64,000 bases of DNA from Solea solea (GCF_958295425.1 NC_081138.1:5010302-5074301); one strand, 5' to 3'. Counted from the first letter of the stretch, positions 46,160 through 57,715 are shown. The notes: generated by a model not told the origin, from the sequence alone. Numbers and translations are program-made.

Positions 46160-46530
46160 CATTTGTTTGCAGCCTTTTCTCTCATTTTCTTAGTTTTTTA
46201 ATTTAAATTTTACCGGGTGCTGAGAGTTGAGGTCTGCCGGCCACTGCAGGAATGCTACTGAAACGGCCAATTAAAGGGAGCGAGATGTGACCCGGCAGAT
46301 TAGTTTTAATTACAGGCCCGTAACCTTTGCTAAGCATGTCAAAGGCAAAAGGAGGATAATAGCCCGATGAGCAGTTCATCAGCGCTGATTAAGAGGATGG
46401 GATGACGAGATAATCCTGAGGCGACGCGGTCGTTAGCGCCCGCCGAAGGAGAGCAAATTAGCTGATTAAACAACGTCCCGCCCCGGCCAGTGCCAAGCGG
46501 GCCGGAGGGGAGGAGCGAGTGATGAGTGAT
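46160..46530. promoter_or_regulatory. Candidate conserved non-coding element B
   Basis: GC-balanced block with GGCCAATTAAAGGG, GATTAGTTTTAATTACAGGC, CAGCGCTGATTAAGAGG and GCAAATTAGCTGATTAAAC. Homeodomain-like cores and no repeats or open frame suggest regulatory DNA. Confidence 0.4.
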
Positions 46531-47059
46531 GGACAAAGAGAGCGCGGAGGAAGTGTTTATGTCACTCGCCGGTGGAGTTGTCACCGAATGAGTGAAGTGT
46601 CTTCATCAATTTGGAGCCATTACCATGTCAAAGGGAGAGGGTGGTGCTTGAAGGAGGGGGGCGTGGTGGGGGGACACTTTGGGGGAGGAGAGAAGCACAA
46701 AGCCCATCTGCATACTACAAGCTTATTCACACACACACACACACTCTGTCACCCTCCGTGCCCCTCCCCCCCGAAGCAGGCCGGGTTTACCGTAAGGCTG
46801 TTTAATTTTCCTGAAATAGGGCTGTGACAGCTGTGTCATGCTGATGAGGAGGTGTTGAGTAGAGTGGCAGCCTTGTCACAACTCATCTATCTCTGCTCCA
46901 GCACTGCTCAACCTCCTCCTCTTCTTCTTCTTCTTCTTCTTTTGCTGCCTTCACCTCCGCGATGTAAGAAATTCAAATAACGGTGCAACGGTAGCAGTCT
47001 GTTAAACCAACGCGTGCACATGCGTGTAGCGGAGGGGAGGGGGGGGCATTGATTGACGT
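46531..47059. other. Simple-repeat-rich spacer
   Basis: Purine-rich GGGGG/GAGG stretches (46630-46700), a (CA)n run (about 46728-46745) and a CTT run (46918-46942). No gene seen. Confidence 0.5.
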
Positions 47060-47222
47060 CGAAAAAGGCCAAAAGTAATAACCGGGAGCTGTTTTTTATT
47101 TCACCTGCATTGATTGTTATAGGTCTCTTTATCATCTGACCGGGCTCAATTATGCCAATTGGATAGCACGGTGACACCGTGAGGTTGTGGGGATGGTAGC
47201 GTGTAAGTGAGACGGCGAGGTT
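47060..47222. promoter_or_regulatory. Candidate conserved non-coding element C
   Basis: Block with CACCTGCATTGATTGTTATA, TCATCTGACCGGGCTCAATT and GCCAATTGGATAGCACGGTG. E-box (CACCTG), Sox-like ATTGTT and CCAAT cores lie close together; no simple repeat inside. A (GT)n run follows at 47239-47258. Confidence 0.35.
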
Positions 47223-47339
47223 AAAGCATGGATACACCGTGTGTGTGTGTGTGTGTGTGAAAGGTGGAGTACAGATGAAGTGTGGAAATAGCTCGTTGGT
47301 GGAATAGGCCTCACTTAGGATGTATTACCCTGCAGAGAG

Positions 47340-47452
47340 AAGGACAACTATTTAAATGTTCGTGATGTCATTTCCACCTGTCAGTCATGTCGGGTGCGAT
47401 TAATGTGAAGCCATTACATAAATGAGATGTCGACGTGACCCTCTGTTTGCTC
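47340..47452. promoter_or_regulatory. Candidate conserved non-coding element D
   Basis: TGATGTCATTTCCACCTGTC and GCGATTAATGTGAAGCCATT form a short low-repeat block bordered by a (CA)n microsatellite at 47459-47482. Confidence 0.3.
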
Positions 47453-48360
47453 GCATGCACACACACACACACACACACACACGCTGGTATCCCTTAGTTT
47501 TATGTAAATAGAATAAAGCAGATGACACTACTTTAGTGGAAGATTATGTTTTTTGGAAGTTATGGAGAAAGTTAGATGCCGCGATTACTGTAATATGTGG
47601 AGTTGTGCTCGAGCTGCAGCTAAACTGGTCTTTAGATATGAGTCATTTCACTTAAGGTTCACCAAACACATCTACACCTGCTTAAGTCTAATAACCGTTG
47701 AGTAATAACTTGAGTTTATTCACCGTTCACTCTCCCACACCGAACTCCATTGAAAATCTGTGTTTTTAGCTTGTGGAGAACAAGGGTATTATAAAACTAA
47801 AAGTTTAGTTTAAAATTAAAGGATAATTAACTGAAACTGACTGAATAAAACTAACTACAATTGTAGTGAAAATGTGCTTAGCTTTTTTCTGTGTAAATTT
47901 ATTTCATACATACTGTAATTTTTTTTAAAATGGCATCTTTTGTTGGGTTTGTATGACACACAATACTTATTATGACCTTTTTGCATCTTGCACCTGGCAA
48001 ATACTCCATTTACAACAAATAAAAACTAATAAAAACTAGCTAACCCGCTCTTAAAACGAATTAAAACGTACCTATTTCAAAAACTAAATAAAAACTAAAA
48101 CTAATGAAATCCTAGTCTACCTGCTAGTCTACCGTCACTTAGGTGAATCCAACCAAGGATTTCAAAAACTAAAGTCATAAAATAACACATTTGAACTCAC
48201 TGGTGGAGGCCACAATGGATCAACAACTCTTGTGTGCTGTCATGCAAAATTGCTAATTTTCCTCTATGGATTTTGGTGTGGGAGAGTGAGCAATTATGGG
48301 CAAAACCCGCAACTGAAAAATGTCAACTCATTTTACAGCAAAGAGGAACTGCGTTATTCT
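47453..48360. other. Gene-poor spacer with a (CA)n run
   Basis: (CA)n at 47459-47482, then A+T-rich DNA with AACTAAAACT-type monotony around 47800-48110. No gene recognised. Confidence 0.5.
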
Positions 48361-48458
48361 TAAAGGAGTACACCGATTACTAGAATAGGAGTATTTATGA
48401 AAAATTGTGCTTCCCAACCTCAGTTTCCCCTGAGTCCCAAGTTGGAAAGCACAATATA
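48361..48458 (+). repeat. Fragment of the foldback MITE family of 22228-22607
   Basis: TTAAAGGAGTACACCGATTA, ACTAGAATAGGAG, GAAAAATTGTGCTTCCCAAC and CAGTTTCCCCTGAGT match one arm of the intronic element. Confidence 0.75.
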
Positions 48459-48514
48459 TATATATGTACTTACATACTAGAAATTAACTTATTTACGTTG
48501 CTACAATACTCTGG

Positions 48515-48650
48515 GGTGACGGTAGCTCAGTGGTAGAGCAAGTTGTCTTTCAACTTGAAGATGGGTTCCATTCCCAGCTTCACTAGTCTACATGGTGTCC
48601 TGTTCCCTCCGTCGAGACTTGTAGCGCCACCTGATGGTGAAGTCAGAAAC
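48515..48650 (+). repeat. tRNA-derived SINE head
   Basis: GGTAGCTCAGTGGTAGAGCA (A box) and GGGTTCCATTCCC (B box) are clear, with an anticodon-arm-like AGTTGTCTTTCAACTT between. The 3' side does not give an acceptor stem complementary to the 5' side, and the sequence runs on into a non-tRNA body, so it is a SINE rather than a tRNA gene. Confidence 0.65.
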
Positions 48651-48929
48651 TACAGGACCCTGACGCGCGAATATACCAGGGTCTGCGATATGCCAACGTG
48701 TACTTCGAAGTATACCAGGTCATCAAGACTGGAAATGTGCTGTATAAATACAAACCATTGACCAATACATTCTTGAGAAGGATTGTTGAGCATCAGTGGT
48801 GTGTGTGTTAAACAGTTAATGCCGGCTTATTCCTAATTTGTGCACACACACAAGCACAGACGTGCAAGGTCATGTGTAACCGAAGAGAGCCACTGTGACT
48901 ACGCCTCGGATCGGGAACTGTTAATAACT

Positions 48930-49240
48930 ATTAATAAGGCCAGTGCCGCTTTGATGCTGTCAGGCAAACAGATTACCTGACTCTTAACCCTGTTTTGAAC
49001 CCAGCGTGCCACACAAAAGCCAGCTGCATGCCTTCATACCTGCACAAACACTTATCCACATTAATTCCACTTTATTCGCTGTCATTACTTCGCAAGTGAA
49101 AGGACACATTTATTTTGAGTCAGCACTGAAAACAAGCCGGATTAGAGAAAGTCAACAGCTCAGTGAAGGCACACATGGCCGGGGAAGGAAGATCAACAGG
49201 CCTGGGAAAGCAAATATAGTTATTGCAACAAGAACCTGGA
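48930..49240. promoter_or_regulatory. Candidate conserved non-coding element E
   Basis: Low-repeat block containing CTATTAATAAGGCCAGTGCC, TTTGATGCTGTCAGGCAAAC, and CATGGCCGGGGAAGG. The composition contrasts with the A+T-rich flanks. Weak call. Confidence 0.25.
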
Positions 49241-49689
49241 TACATCATTCTTCTCCAAGGAATTGAAATAAAGTGGTTTGCTGCTTCGTGGCAACAGTTT
49301 CCTGACTGTGCAAATCATACGTAACATATGAGTTAAAGCTGGAATAGACAACGTTTTGTCTTTATGATAATAAAACTGTGATGTGATCGAAGGACAACAA
49401 CACCCGCGTTTATACTGATGGATAAGCCTTTCATCATTTGCTTTGTCACCAAAGTTTTATTCAGCAGATATTAGACACATGAACGTTTAGACCCCATGAT
49501 TGTAACCAGGGGAAACGGGAAATATTACCAAATTTTGGAACTCATCACTTCATAGAAAAGAATGGGTATGCTACCAAATTCATGGCAGTCCGTTCAGCAG
49601 CTGTACAGACATTGAATTCCTCATTATATTTCACTGTTGAGGTATTTCATATTGGGCCTAAAGTTATCTATAAATGTGTCAAATTGTAT

Positions 49690-49830
49690 GTATGTAAACA
49701 CGTTTGAAATAACGTTTGTTTGATTTTTTGTCTCAAGGTCCAAAAACAGGCCAAAAAATGGAAACTATGTACTCCTCTCTGGCGACAAAGACGCCGATTC
49801 GCCGGCGTCCTGCAACAGCGCGAGTGAAAT
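49690..49830 (+). repeat. Dispersed repeat, inverted relative to 59695-59825
   Basis: AACAGGCCAAAAAATGGAAA followed by CTATGTAC and GGCGACAAAGACGCCGATTC. The reverse complement of these blocks is found at 59695-59825. Class not recognised. Confidence 0.6.
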
Positions 49831-50577
49831 TACCGTAATAACCACATGTTGGGCTTTGACGTGCAACTTCTCAGCTTTCAGAAACTGAATGTCTCCGATA
49901 GCAAAGTGTGCTTGCACAAAGCGTCGTGTCCGATACACTCTGTGTTAAAGGGTGAATTAATTTATATTTTTAAAAAAAACACATTCTTAAATCTAAATAC
50001 AACCGTTATTGTGTTAGTCCAATTAAGTGATTGTTTTGCTCTGTAAACTCCCATCGGGGCTCAAACCTGTTTCCATGAAGCACTTTGCCATGAGCTGAGC
50101 TGAGGTGAGAGATGCAGGCAGCAGGGGGAAGGCTGGGTTGGAAGGTCAGTGTCTCTCCTGCTGGTGGAGAGGAGGCAGCCTGGGTGTAGGTGTGGGTGAG
50201 TGTGGGTGTGGGGCTGGAGGGGGGGATTTAATTAGAGCAAGTGCCTGCATCCCCCTCTGGTCTCCTGCACCATATTACTACTTGCTGCCAAGGGTTAACT
50301 GGACTGATAAATGGGATCAGTCACACCTCTATATACACACACACACACCTGTGCTATAGAAAGGGGATAACCAAGGCCTGTGTGATACAAACAAAATGCT
50401 TCAAGATCCTGAAACAGCATAAGCCGAGACACTTCGAGTGAAACGCCTCACTCAATTTGAACTGAATGGTGTCAAGCATTGCCGCGCTGCATTGTGGGTC
50501 ACTTGCTTCACTTTGCTTGCATAGAATGTGGCAAAAATGTGGGGAATTTAACATTTCCAAGCACAGTTTCGTTCATA
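49831..50577. other. Gene-poor spacer before the minisatellite
   Basis: Contains GGGTGTAG/GTGGGTGTG-rich DNA (50160-50220) and a (CA)n run (50334-50348). No gene recognised. Confidence 0.45.
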
Positions 50578-51215
50578 CATACCATTTGTAGTGGGAACTC
50601 GGAAAACTTGGTATATGGTGCGTTCCATTTGTAGTGGGAACTCGGAAAATTTGGTACATGGTGCGTTCCATTTGTAGTGGGAACTCGGAAAACTTGGTCA
50701 GGGGGCGTTCCATTTGTAGTGGGAACTCGGAAAACTTGGTACATGGTGTGTTCCATTTGTAGTGGGAACTCGGAAAACTTGGTACATGGTGCGTTCCATT
50801 TGTAGTGGGAACTCGGAAAACTTGGTACATGGTGCGTTCCATTTGTAGTGGGAACTCGGAAAATTTGGTACATGGTGCGTTCCATTTGTAGTGGGAACTC
50901 GGAAAACTTGGTCAGGGGGCGTTCCATTTGTAGTGGGAACTCGGAAAATTTGGTACATGGTGTGTTCCATTTGTAGTGGGAACTCGGAAAACTTGGTACA
51001 TGGTGCGTTCCATTTGTAGTGGGAACTCGGAAAACTTGGTACATGGTGCGTTCCATTTGTAGTGGGAACTCGGAAAACTTGGTACATGGTGCGTTCCATT
51101 TGTAGTGGGAACTCGGAAAACTTGGTACATGGTGCGTTCCATTTGTAGTGGGAACTCGGAAAACCTGGTACATGGTGCGTTCCATTTGTAGTGGGAACTC
51201 GGAAAACTTGGTCAG
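50578..51215. repeat. 43-bp minisatellite, 15 copies
   Basis: The unit core CATTTGTAGTGGGAACTCGG plus AAAACTTGGTACATGGTGCGTT recurs 15 times (period 43 bp; units with GTCAGGGGGC instead of GTACATGGTGC are 42 bp). Variant units are not random: the GTCAGGGGGC form follows copies 3, 8 and 15, and the AAAATTT form is in copies 2, 7 and 9, suggesting amplification of about five-unit blocks. On the minus strand no register has a stop, which creates a spurious 276-codon frame. Confidence 0.97.
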
Positions 51216-51242
51216 GGGGCGTTCCCGTTGAAGGAACGCCCC
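51216..51242. repeat. Perfect 10-bp hairpin at the end of the minisatellite
   Basis: GGGGCGTTCC (51216-51225), a seven-base loop, then GGAACGCCCC (51233-51242). It abuts the last minisatellite copy exactly. Confidence 0.9.
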
Positions 51243-51899
51243 TTCTCTTGACCAAAAGGACAGCGTTATGCTCATGTCCGTCTGCAACCACCATGGAAGT
51301 AGGTGGATGTAGGGTTGGGCGATATGGCTGAAAAGCATATCACGATATAACTAGTTAATAGCGATCGATAATTATTGATCAGGACATTTGAACACTTTTA
51401 TTTTAAACTCAGCCTGTATTTGGCAATGTGATATGCCACTGCCAGTTATGTCTTTTTAACTTAAGGCACTGTGGTCTGTGTATCTCCAGATGATTTTGAT
51501 GGGAGTGCGTACAACAAGTGTAATCCAAAGGGTGTGATCGTCGAAAATGGTCTTTGTGGGTACGGTCGTTTTGAATAATTTGCAGACGACATTGGTCTGA
51601 CTGTGGTCGGACTTAAAGTAACCAAAAAACTAGAGCTGTTCCCATGGCGGGAAACCCCAACACCAAACAAAAGGTCTCATTTTAGGTCACTGCTCTTAAT
51701 GAAAAGTTGGAAAACTGTCCTGTAACTGTCAAATTATAGACTAGACCTTCAGCCGGTGACATACATCATGCCTGTATCCTTTTGATCAACATGTCAGTGA
51801 AGGGAATTACGTTGGGTGATTCGGCACCAGTGCGTAATTTTTCATAAATCTTCAGTCTTAATCAAAGCGAATCCTGTGCCCATTAATAACTCAGTGTTG
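51243..51899. repeat. Spacer with 'GGGTTGGGCGATATGG' repeat
   Basis: GTAGGGTTGGGCGATATGGC and CATATCACGATATAAC at 51309-51352 form the terminus of a common fish DNA-transposon-derived repeat; a related decayed stretch occurs at about 33260-33360. Nothing else recognised. Confidence 0.45.
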
Positions 51900-53159
51900 T
51901 TGGCCTGATGACAGAGCATAATGCACCTAATGGAACAATTTATTTCCATAATGCTGCATTGTCAGGGCAAGCACACAGCCCCGGGGAGGGGGGGGCGGTA
52001 GACGGCATAGCAACTGGAGTCAGTGCAAGTAAACAGAGGACAGTGATGAAGGACATTAAATGTAAATTCGCAGTTCGGGGAAAATTAAGAACGGTATCAA
52101 TTGTTATTATGTTACAAGAGACAAACATATGTAACTGTATATTTGCACTAAAGTACCAACATTAATATTTCTTATTCTTAAATTAAACGACAACTATGGC
52201 AACAAATGCAACCAGCGCGCGACCAACCTTGGTCATACTTACTCAGACTATAGGCATGTGGAAGCAGCTCATTTAACGGACATATCTGTCGCATTTCTAT
52301 GACTCTGCACACACTGGTGCCCTTAGTATGTCACCTGCCATATTTGAAGCCCGAAGATAAAAAAAATGTTTTTTATTTAATGCGATCATACACCCATACC
52401 CAAACTTACTTATGACTCGTGCCGAGTCTGAAGACTGTCGAATAACCCATCGGACGGCTAAGTGATTAACAGATGGACAGACGGACGTTCCTCTAATTAA
52501 AAGATGGTGACATCTGTGATGACACATTTTTAAATCAATGTAAGAATTTCACTACCTTTTTTGTTAATTTATCAAAGAACTCAAAGCAAAGAGTTTGAAC
52601 TTAAGGACTCTTCACATTCCTCCACTCTTTCTCCACTACTTCCTTTTTCTAGCCAAGTGTTGCGGACAGACAGGTCCACGGAACTGTCTGTAGGCATGTG
52701 GAAGTGTCGTCAAAGGACTAATGCCTTCCATAGACGGACCGCAGACAGACAGAAGAGAGATGACACAATGAGTCATACTTTAATGGACCATGCTTAGATA
52801 AGGACATAATCAGACCTGCCCTTTAGATAAGCCCTAATATTCCTTAGAAAATAAAATCATTTCCAAAATGAGGAAAAATGTCCGCTGTTATGTCTGTTTT
52901 CAGACATGAAAAAGTGAGTCCGGACAGTTTCCAGAGCTTGCCGTTCATTCAACACCAGTAAACTTTTAACAACATTAAGGCAAAAGCATCGATTGTTTGA
53001 AAAGTAAGTAGGACAGAAATAGCAGTAATAAAGGTTGAATGAAAGTCTATGGGAAATTATCCCAATTCTCACTTGATCTATTACATCAGTAAACATTTAC
53101 CTGTATCGTTAAGTCTCAACAACCAGTTTCAGGACTTCTTCAGTTGAATGTAAATGTCA
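51900..53159. other. Gene-poor region
   Basis: A low-repeat stretch at 51905-51985 (TAATGCACCTAATGGAACAA) may be regulatory. The rest is unremarkable A+T-rich DNA with no recognised exon. Confidence 0.4.
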
Positions 53160-53300
53160 ATTTTGTTTCCATTTAGGGTAAAAGAGACAATAATATTATT
53201 TATCATTTATTAGTCCCGCAGTGGGGAAATTTACATCGTTACAGCAGCAAAGACAGTAAAGATAAAGATAATAAATAATAAACATGCATTTCCAGAAAAG
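53160..53300. repeat. Retroposon 3' tail
   Basis: TTTATCATTTATTAGTCCCG, CAGTGGGGAAATTTACATCG and GTTACAGCAGCAAAGACAG match the block order of fish LINE/SINE tails also present near 38960 and 63370. Confidence 0.6.
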
Positions 53301-53833
53301 TACATAGAAAGATATAAACATAAGACTATCAAAAGTTTCCAGAATATATGCAGTATGGGCTTGATATTCACAGTATTAACAACGATTGAACATGGTTAAA
53401 TAGCAGGGTAAATATGAGTGCACACCATGTGACTGACAGGTAGCAATGACCAATATGTGCCTGGTTGTGAGTGATATCTGTGGATGTGCCATTTCCAAAA
53501 ATGTGCACGGCGTCAGTCATATTGCAAATCTTCAGGATTCAAAACAGGAGCTTGTTTTCCAAGAAAGTCCATTTCTTATACGGTCTATGGGTAAGACATG
53601 ACCGTGTGACACAAAGTGTTTTAACTATTCGGCGTGTGACTTTCCGAGTTGGAAATAACTGGAAAGGAAATGTCCGACTTAAAACTACAGCTGGAACACA
53701 CCATTATGTCGGAGCTGGTTATAGGAGGTAGTTAGCCTAGCTTGGCATAAAGATTGGAAACTAGGAAAATAGCCTGATTTTCAAAAGCAATTGTCGCTCA
53801 GAAGTTTACTTATGTTTATATCTGACTCTTTGC

Positions 53834-53884
53834 CAGAGTTTCTCAATCCTGGTCCTACAGGGAAACCAGGATTGAGAAACACTG
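53834..53884. mobile_element. Minimal hAT-like palindromic MITE remnant (51 bp)
   Basis: CAGAGTTTCTCAATCCTGGT and the reverse complement of ACCAGGATTGAGAAACACTG face each other with only a few bases between. The flanking 8-mers CTCTTTGC and CTCTAGGC match at six of eight positions. Confidence 0.65.
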
Positions 53885-54290
53885 CTCTAGGCACAATCAA
53901 TAGACAGTGTTAATGCTAAAGCTAGCACATAGCTGGAGATAGCGGATGTTGTAATTACAGATTGGCACATTGTGAGAGAGCAGGAGACAAATCTCTAAGT
54001 GACCGCCTCATCATCTTGGCTTGTCAGACCTGCTGACATAATGGCCAATCATGGAATTGCTAATTCCTCAGTTAGTCCGTCCTGGGCCAGTCCCAGTTTG
54101 GCACACGACGACGTTCCTTTTAAACGCAACGCGTCAGTGCACCATTATCGAACGGGAGGATACTTGTATAAAACAAATTACAATGAAACCATAAGCACAA
54201 TGTCGATTTCAGAATCAATAAACCATCATTAAAAAGTGGTGAAAGAAGATAATGAAAAAGAAATAGATAAAGAACTGATGCCACCCTCTG
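53885..54290. other. Spacer, possible small regulatory block
   Basis: The stretch 54000-54110 is low-repeat (GCTGACATAATGGCCAATCA, GAATTGCTAATTCCTCAG). No gene seen. Confidence 0.35.
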
Positions 54291-54712
54291 GGGACATGTC
54301 CAGGGTGTACCCCATGTTTCACCCTATGTCATGTGTGATTGTTTTCCAGCTCCCCCGCAACCCTCATGTGGAGGATAAAGAAGTAGGCAATGAATGAATG
54401 AGCACCTAAAACATACTAATGATTAATTAAGTAGGGCCACGCGGTTGGAACAAGCCGTGTGTACGTGGGTTTTCTCCGGGTTCTCCGGCTTACTCCCACA
54501 TTCCAAAAACATGCAATATAGCGATTAGGTAAATTGGACACTCTAAATTAACCGTAGGTGTGAGAATGAATGGTTGTTTGTCTCGGCCCGGCGAAGGACT
54601 GGCGAACTGTCCAGGGTGTACCCCGCCTATCGCCCCCTATGTCAGCTGAGATTGGCACAGCACCGCCCCACGACCCTCCTGTGGAGGATAAAGCGGTAGA
54701 AAATGGATTAAT
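54291..54712 (+). repeat. Two adjacent copies of the 'CAGGGTGTACCCC' dispersed repeat
   Basis: First copy 54291-54410 (CCAGGGTGTACCCCATGTTT ... CAACCCTCATGTGGAGG). The second, longer copy 54431-54712 has GGGTTTTCTCCGGGTTCTCC, CCAAAAACATGCAATAT, GACACTCTAAATTAACCGTA, CCAGGGTGTACCCCGCC and AAGCGGTAGAAAATGGATTA. Family also seen at 13335 and 22730. Confidence 0.8.
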
Positions 54713-54885
54713 GAAGTACAACCCTTGGTTGGCCTCAGAGGTTGTGAGACCAATCCATTTTAGTTTGGCCTGTTGTGCAGAAATCCAAACTGTGAACAAG
54801 GACGATTAAAAGCTTTCATCCTGGGCTTTGAAAATATCCTTTTACTGTTACAGTCAACGGAGAGTCAGGTCCACGAATAAGAAGT

Positions 54886-54934
<49 letters not shown>

Positions 54935-55399
54935 ACATAATGAAAGGCATTTTGCTTATCTGCTCCAAACGTGCACATGCCACTCTACACTAGTATGTTT
55001 GAGATTTGCAGAGTGCAGGATTCCCTCAATCTCCAATTTTTTTGTGGCAGGTCAACTAAAAATGATTTAAGCTACCCTTAAGACATGCAAAGCAGTTCAT
55101 CAGGAGGCGGGGGCAGTTTATTCGAACCAATTAGCTCACTGACAGAGAGGGATGACTTCCCTGACCTCTCCTCTACCCTTGTAGCCATAAACAGAGCAAA
55201 TACAATGAAGGCAAAGAAAAGGGCAGAGGTGAATGTATACAAACCACTTCAACCAAAGTCGGTGTAATGTACTTTACTACACATGATTTGTAGAGCGTTA
55301 ATTTAAGTCACAATTAGCAAACTATTTGTATTTTTGGTCTTGTTGCCTGTTAAACATGCTAAACTTACATAAAAATAAGCAGAGGTCTGAATATTGGTG
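54713..55399. other. Gene-poor spacer with a (TA)n microsatellite
   Basis: (AT)n at 54891-54930. Short open frames nearby carry no family motif. Confidence 0.5.
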
Positions 55400-55630
55400 C
55401 TCTGTGCTTGCTCTGTTCTGACAGTTTTGTCACTTCATCAGTCCCGTGTTGCCAAAGTAGCCGGACTGACCACACTTTGTCACACCTGACGACATTTTGA
55501 TCAATTCGGGGCCATTAAAATACATCACCGCGCTGTGATTTACCTCTGCCACAGTTTCACAAGTGACAAATCTCGAAAGCACTCCATTAGTCTATTGACA
55601 GATTCAAGCGACTGATCAATTCATTTCATT
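55400..55630. promoter_or_regulatory. Candidate conserved non-coding element F
   Basis: GC-balanced, low-repeat block: TTGATCAATTCGGGGCCATT, AAAATACATCACCGCGCTGT, CACTCCATTAGTCTATTGAC. It ends at a T-homopolymer at 55630. No open frame; likely regulatory if conserved. Confidence 0.35.
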
Positions 55631-56029
55631 TTTTTTTTTTCAATATTGACTTGTGTCCTAACAGAAATTACCTAATGGGAGGTGGAACTATAAGAGTTTT
55701 AACGGTATTTGCTTAAGAGATTATTCAAATGTATGGATGAACTTGGTTTGTCATTGAAGTTTAAGTTAAGTGAAAAATAAACTTACCACTTCTCCTCATG
55801 CTCTGTCTTCATGAAAAATGATTTTCAGCCGTTTCAGCCAATATTAAGTGTCGGTTGAATGTCAGTGATTTTGTGAGGTTTTATTTAATATTTTAAATGT
55901 TTATTGGGTTTTAACGGTTTGGCACATGCCATGTTCTTTAAATCATTTATTAAAATTCAAATCCCAATACAGTAGTTCCAAAACATCAATCCACACTTTT
56001 CTTTTCCTGTAAAATCAAATCCATCCGTC
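55631..56029. other. A+T-rich spacer
   Basis: Nothing recognised. Confidence 0.4.
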
Positions 56030-56760
56030 TTGTTCTCACTGCCTTGAACTCCTCGTCTGTCCCTCTTCCCTCAGTAACCTTTGGTTAGTTTTAACGGGTA
56101 AATTGGGCAATAAGAGGACATTACCTGAGTAAAGCTAATGTCAGTGGGCAATTTCCTCATAGCGTGGCAGAAAACGTTATTATGAGCCGCAGTATAAGCC
56201 TTGTTCTCAAGCTGATGGCGATTTAATAGGCTCTCAGTGGAATGAAAGACACTGTATTTATAACACCCAAGGATGAAACAGAGTTTATCTGAATGGGGAG
56301 AGCAAACAGCCAACTGGCGGAGACCTTCAAAGCGCTTGATGACTCGGAATATCCTCATAAGTGGGCAGATAATGCACGGTGGAGCGGCACAATGAGATAG
56401 CAGGGTGAAAGTAATGATGCCTTGTTGTTGCTGATAAGGCGCGTTTATCTCCTATCTCCCATGTCCGCGCACAAAGGGGCCGTTGTATGAGTGATAGTAA
56501 AACACAGGCCTGTTAAATGGATGGACCCATTAAATGGCCATAAACCTCACACTGGACTGGATTATGTTGAATGGAAGCTTTTGTTTTCAGTGTGGAAAAA
56601 TGAAACAGGTGAGCCGGGATAGGGACTGTTGCGCCGCATGCTTGGAATTCCCCAATTCTCATGTAAAGCAGCGGACTCTGGACCCCGTGGCTTTTTTTAT
56701 ATATTTGCGCTGCCTCCGTTGTGGTTTATTAAGCTGCAATTGATTAGCTAAGATCATAAC
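56030..56760. promoter_or_regulatory. Candidate conserved non-coding element G (largest)
   Basis: Over 700 bp of low-repeat, GC-balanced DNA with GATA-type cores (GCAGATAATGC, GCTGATAAGGC, GTTTATCTCC), CTAATGTCAGTGGGCAATTT, GGCGATTTAATAGGC and GCCATAAACC (Hox/Cdx-like TTTATGG). Small open frames on both strands lack codon structure or family motifs. This is the strongest enhancer-like block in the window. Confidence 0.45.
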
Positions 56761-57414
56761 TGAAAGATACAGGAGAGCAATTCAGAGCGGAGGATCCTTC
56801 ATCAGCTCAACACATCAAAGTGACACCTCTCATTATGACACTTTAGGTGCAGAACAAAGTGCTCAGTGTCATCATCTCTTACTGCCTTTACTTCATTACT
56901 CCGTTAGAATCATTAGATTGAGCCATCTTTAAAACGGCATAATGCATGTTGTGTCAAAGGAACCTGTTCAACAATGCTTAAGGTTTTTATGTGGAAACTA
57001 GAATTGATCAGTCACTAGCAATATGTGTTTCATACGCCTACAATCAATCAATAGAGAAGACACAATGAAATGGCAAGAGTTGCATCTGCATATCATGGTT
57101 GTAACGAGAAGTCGTTCTACCTGTGAGTTACCATTGTATTATTATTATATTCGTTACACACAAACATAGGTAAAGCATTGATTTGGCTAAGAAAGAATGT
57201 TACATTCATAGCGGAGAGAGCGAGAGCAAGGGAAACCTCCAAGAAACAAACATTATAATGGCAACATCCAGAGAGACAGACAGAGACAAAATTATGAAAA
57301 AAATAAATAAAATACTAGACTTAGACCCAATTGCACCACAAGTAAAAAATAAACAATCTTTTATTTTGAAAGTGCAAAGAAAGCGAGATGCAGACTAATG
57401 ATTATTTTCATAAT
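56761..57414. other. Gene-poor spacer
   Basis: No feature recognised; a purine-rich open frame at 57183-57398 is low complexity. Confidence 0.4.
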
Positions 57415-57715
57415 TGATTCATCTGTCGGTTATTTTCTCGATTAATCACTTTTAAGAAAACCTTAAAAAATGTTGATCGGTGGAAATGATGATGTTCTCA
57501 AATGTCATGTTTTGTCCACAAACCAAAATGATTGACTTTAAATGATTTTTTGTTATCCAGAGCAAAGAAATGAAGAAAATACTCACATTTAAGAAGCTGA
57601 AACAATCGGAAATCTTGTGTTTATCATGAAAAAAAAGCACCAAACTAATTATTCGATTATCAAAATAGTTGCCGATTAATTTAGTCATCGATGAATTGTT
57701 TCAGCTCTAATGCAG
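57415..57715. repeat. MITE copy 4, 'TTTGCTCCATATAAC' family
   Basis: Near full length: TTCTCGATTAATCACTTTTA, TTGTCCACAAACCAAAATGA, ATCCAGAGCAAAGAAATGAA, ACTCACATTTAAGAAGCTGA and a GTTTCAGCTCTAATG end. The blocks match the nested copy at 26880-27240. Confidence 0.75.

Noticed and set aside
48515..48590. tRNA gene
   Set aside because: A and B boxes are present but no acceptor stem closes, and the sequence continues as a SINE body.
50578..51215. Regular array reminiscent of a CRISPR locus
   Set aside because: Units are directly adjacent with no unique spacers, and the surroundings are vertebrate; it is a minisatellite.
50508..51338. 276-codon open frame on the minus strand as a repeat-rich protein gene
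   Set aside because: It is produced wholly by the 43-bp minisatellite; unique flanks add only short unrelated peptides, and there is no splice, promoter or family evidence.
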